Source: Hyphomicrobiaceae bacterium
Lineage (GTDB): Bacteria > Pseudomonadota > Alphaproteobacteria > Rhizobiales > Hyphomicrobiaceae
Length of the DNA: 64,000 nucleotides
NCBI GenBank assembly: GCA_022844275.1
Contig: JALHMB010000002.1
Location: 248,001 to 312,000 of the forward strand
Direction of reading: 5' to 3'
Program-made: the position numbers and the translations under genes
The notes under the pieces: model-generated
What the model was told of the DNA's origin: nothing
Databases searched by the model: none
Seen by the model: only the letters and a program-made list of their open reading frames with translations
Shown here: positions 62,411 to 64,000 of the stretch, piece after piece
Numbering within the stretch: position 1 is the first letter of the stretch
Layout: every line of letters starts with the position of its first letter

Positions 62411-63487
62411 CTATTCCGCCGCTTTCGTGCTCGAGCGCAGGCGAGGAATGACCTCTCGCGCAAACAGCTCCAGCGATGCCTTGGACTTCTCGACACCATA
62501 CCACGGCGGATAGTGCAGCATGAGCGAAGACGCACCCGTCTTGGCTTTGAGCTCCTCGATGCGAGCGATAACGGTTGCCGGCGAGCCGTGGATGATCGTC
62601 GAGCGCGCAAGCGAGTCATATTCCATCGCGCTCGTGATCGAATCTTTTCCTTGGGCAGCCTGGCCGAGATAGCCGGATTGATGGCCACCCATGAAGTGAT
62701 TGAGGTGCCGCAGCAGGCCCGCCTCGCTGTCCTTCTTGGCCTGCGCGTCGCTCTCCGCCACATAGACCCATCTTGCGATATCGATCTGGCCGAACGCAGG
62801 GTTGGCGCGGGCTTCCGTGCTCGCTTCGGCGAGGTTGGCGCGATAGTGCGCGGTCTGTTGCGCGAGCGTATCGAACGGCGTCAGCGTCGAGAGCATGAGG
62901 CCGAAGCCGTGTTTGCCCGCCGCGCCGATGGAGCGATCGGTGCCCCCGGCCAGGAAGAGCGGGGGATAGGGCTTCTGTACGGGCTGCGGCAGCAACTCGT
63001 ACTCGCCGTCGACGATCGCCGTGAAGTACTTGCCCCTACGGTTCGTCTTGCGGGTGCGCAAGAGGTCCTGAATGATCTGCAGGGCTTCGTCCTGCATATC
63101 GCGGCGCGCGTCGAAGTCGAGCCCGAAGCCGTCGAATTCGTACTTGCGGTAGCCGGACCCGAGCCCGAGCGCGACGCGTCCACCGCTCAGAATATCGACG
63201 AAGTTGGCGTTCTCGACCACGCGCACCGGATTGGCGAGCGGCAGGGTGACGACAGCCATGCCGAGCCGGATGCGCTTCGTGCGCGCGGCCAGATAAGCAG
63301 CATAGACCCAGACGTCCGGCATGATGCCGTACTCGGTCGAGAAGTGATGCTCGGCGAGCCACGCGTAGTCAAAACCGAGGCGGTCGGCGGTGATGATCTC
63401 ATCGGTGACGCGCGCATGGACGTCCTGATGTGGGTAGGGCTCGCGGTCCTTGTGAGGATGCGAGGTGAACAGGATGCCAAACTCCAT
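62411..63487 (-). CDS. LLM-class flavin-dependent oxidoreductase (luciferase-like)
   Basis: 358 residues from ATG 63487 (GGAG 9 nt upstream); ATG 63502 lacks a site. TIM-barrel with EIITADRLGFDYAWLAEHHF, RIRLGMAVVTLPLANPVRVVEN and GRVALGLGSGYRKYEFDGFG, typical of FMNH2- or F420-dependent monooxygenases. 12 nt upstream of the dehydrogenase gene and co-directional, so probably one operon. Substrate unknown. Confidence 0.88.
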   Translation of the reverse strand: MEFGILFTSHPHKDREPYPHQDVHARVTDEIITADRLGFDYAWLAEHHFSTEYGIMPDVWVYAAYLAARTKRIRLGMAVVTLPLANPVRVVENANFVDILSGGRVALGLGSGYRKYEFDGFGLDFDARRDMQDEALQIIQDLLRTRKTNRRGKYFTAIVDGEYELLPQPVQKPYPPLFLAGGTDRSIGAAGKHGFGLMLSTLTPFDTLAQQTAHYRANLAEASTEARANPAFGQIDIARWVYVAESDAQAKKDSEAGLLRHLNHFMGGHQSGYLGQAAQGKDSITSAMEYDSLARSTIIHGSPATVIARIEELKAKTGASSLMLHYPPWYGVEKSKASLELFAREVIPRLRSSTKAAE

Positions 63488-63609
63488 AGGCGCTTTCTCC
63501 ATGCGAGTGCGTTGTCATTTTGTCTGGACAACTTTCGCCGATGCGCGGGGTGTTGCCAACCGGCGTACGTGCAGGCAGGGCTGCGGACAGCGCAGAGCAG
63601 AAGTGGCGA

Positions 63610-64000
63610 TCAGGGACGCAGAGGCGCGTTGGCGAGCGGAGCGCCTGCGATCCGCTCCGTGGACGGAGACACGCTTCGGCTGCGGTGACGGCGCCGCACC
63701 AGTGCGAGGATGGTGACGACAATTCCAACCGGCAGCAGCGCGATGAGACTGCCGGCGAGTGCCAGCACGATCGCGATGGCCCACGAGATCGCGAGCGCGT
63801 GCTCGACGAGCGCGATCAGCTTGGACTGAGAGTGCCGGCGCAGCATTCCGCGGCGGTTGCCCGGCATGGGATGCCAGAAGTTCAGAAGGGCAGTCGAAGT
63901 CGCGCCGGCCACAGTGAAGAGCGCCGTCAGGAGAGCAACGCGCCACGAGACGAGCGCGAGGCCCGCGAGCGGCAGGGCGATGATCACCAGCACAGGCAGG
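63610..64000 (-). CDS. Membrane protein, cut by the window end
   Basis: About 130 C-terminal residues are visible and the frame is open to the window edge, so the 5' end lies beyond 64000. Hydrophobic segments VIIALPLAGLALVSWRVALLTALFTVAGATS and LAISWAIAIVLALAGSLIALLPVGIVVTILALV flank the phrase LLNFWHPMPGNRRGMLRRHSQSKLIALVEH. Ends in a basic tail. I do not recognise the family. Confidence 0.72.
   Translation of the reverse strand, partial: LPVLVIIALPLAGLALVSWRVALLTALFTVAGATSTALLNFWHPMPGNRRGMLRRHSQSKLIALVEHALAISWAIAIVLALAGSLIALLPVGIVVTILALVRRRHRSRSVSPSTERIAGAPLANAPLRP

Noticed and set aside
62324-63688. 454-codon plus-strand frame opposite the LLM flavin enzyme
   Set aside because: Antisense shadow; the minus-strand product has clear luciferase-like motifs.

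Overview
This is a high-GC chromosomal window from an alphaproteobacterium, most likely of the Hyphomicrobiales (Rhizobiales). The clearest taxonomic markers are a complete PhyR/NepR/EcfG general stress response module with GGAAC-N16/17-CGTT promoters, a NadQ-type Nudix/winged-helix regulator next to nadA and nadC, and HWE/HisKA_2 histidine kinases. No insertion sequence, phage gene or CRISPR array was seen. The window reads as ordinary chromosome with dense catabolic operons.

Layout. 0-4 kb: nrdA and the start of nrdB (minus strand) behind a cobalamin riboswitch. NrdB has the residues of a class Ic (Mn/Fe, Tyr-to-Phe) subunit. 4.2-5.5 kb: an ankyrin-repeat/VOC fusion. 5.7-8.7 kb: nadQ, a candidate NadQ operator, nadA and nadC, with no nadB between them. 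9-24 kb: a catabolic region with a maleate-isomerase-like gene and a long co-directional run (TRAP transporter, RidA, D-amino-acid dehydrogenase, a degenerate M19 dipeptidase homologue, an Ldh2-family reductase, a SABATH-type carboxyl methyltransferase, a 561-residue protein of unknown function and a DUF3726 protein). A second Ldh2-family gene, an FMN protein, a cupin regulator and an M20 hydrolase follow. 24.3 kb: tRNA-Asn. 24.5-34 kb: a secreted protein, a cluster of GC-rich hairpins, an ADP-forming acyl-CoA ligase, a DUF35/thiolase-like pair, a cyclase-family protein, two universal stress proteins and a kinase/acyl-CoA dehydrogenase pair like those of 4-hydroxyacid catabolism.

34-50.5 kb: cell-envelope and stress genes (MepA, PRC-barrel protein, CsbD, DUF1328, DUF883, AI-2E/PerM exporter, SppA-like protein, two HWE kinases) around nepR-ecfG-phyR. 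I found six sites matching the EcfG promoter (five perfect on the CGTT core and one with TGTT), each placed just upstream of a small stress gene or of the regulators themselves. They tie the region together as one regulon.

50.5-64 kb: a hydantoin/allantoin racemase-family gene and a dipeptide-type ABC transporter (minus strand), divergent from a GntR regulator, PuuE allantoinase-like and AllC-like hydrolases and an M20 hydrolase. Next come a beta-hydroxyacid dehydrogenase, an LLM-class flavin enzyme and a membrane protein cut by the window end. Together these suggest uptake and breakdown of allantoin or a related cyclic ureide.
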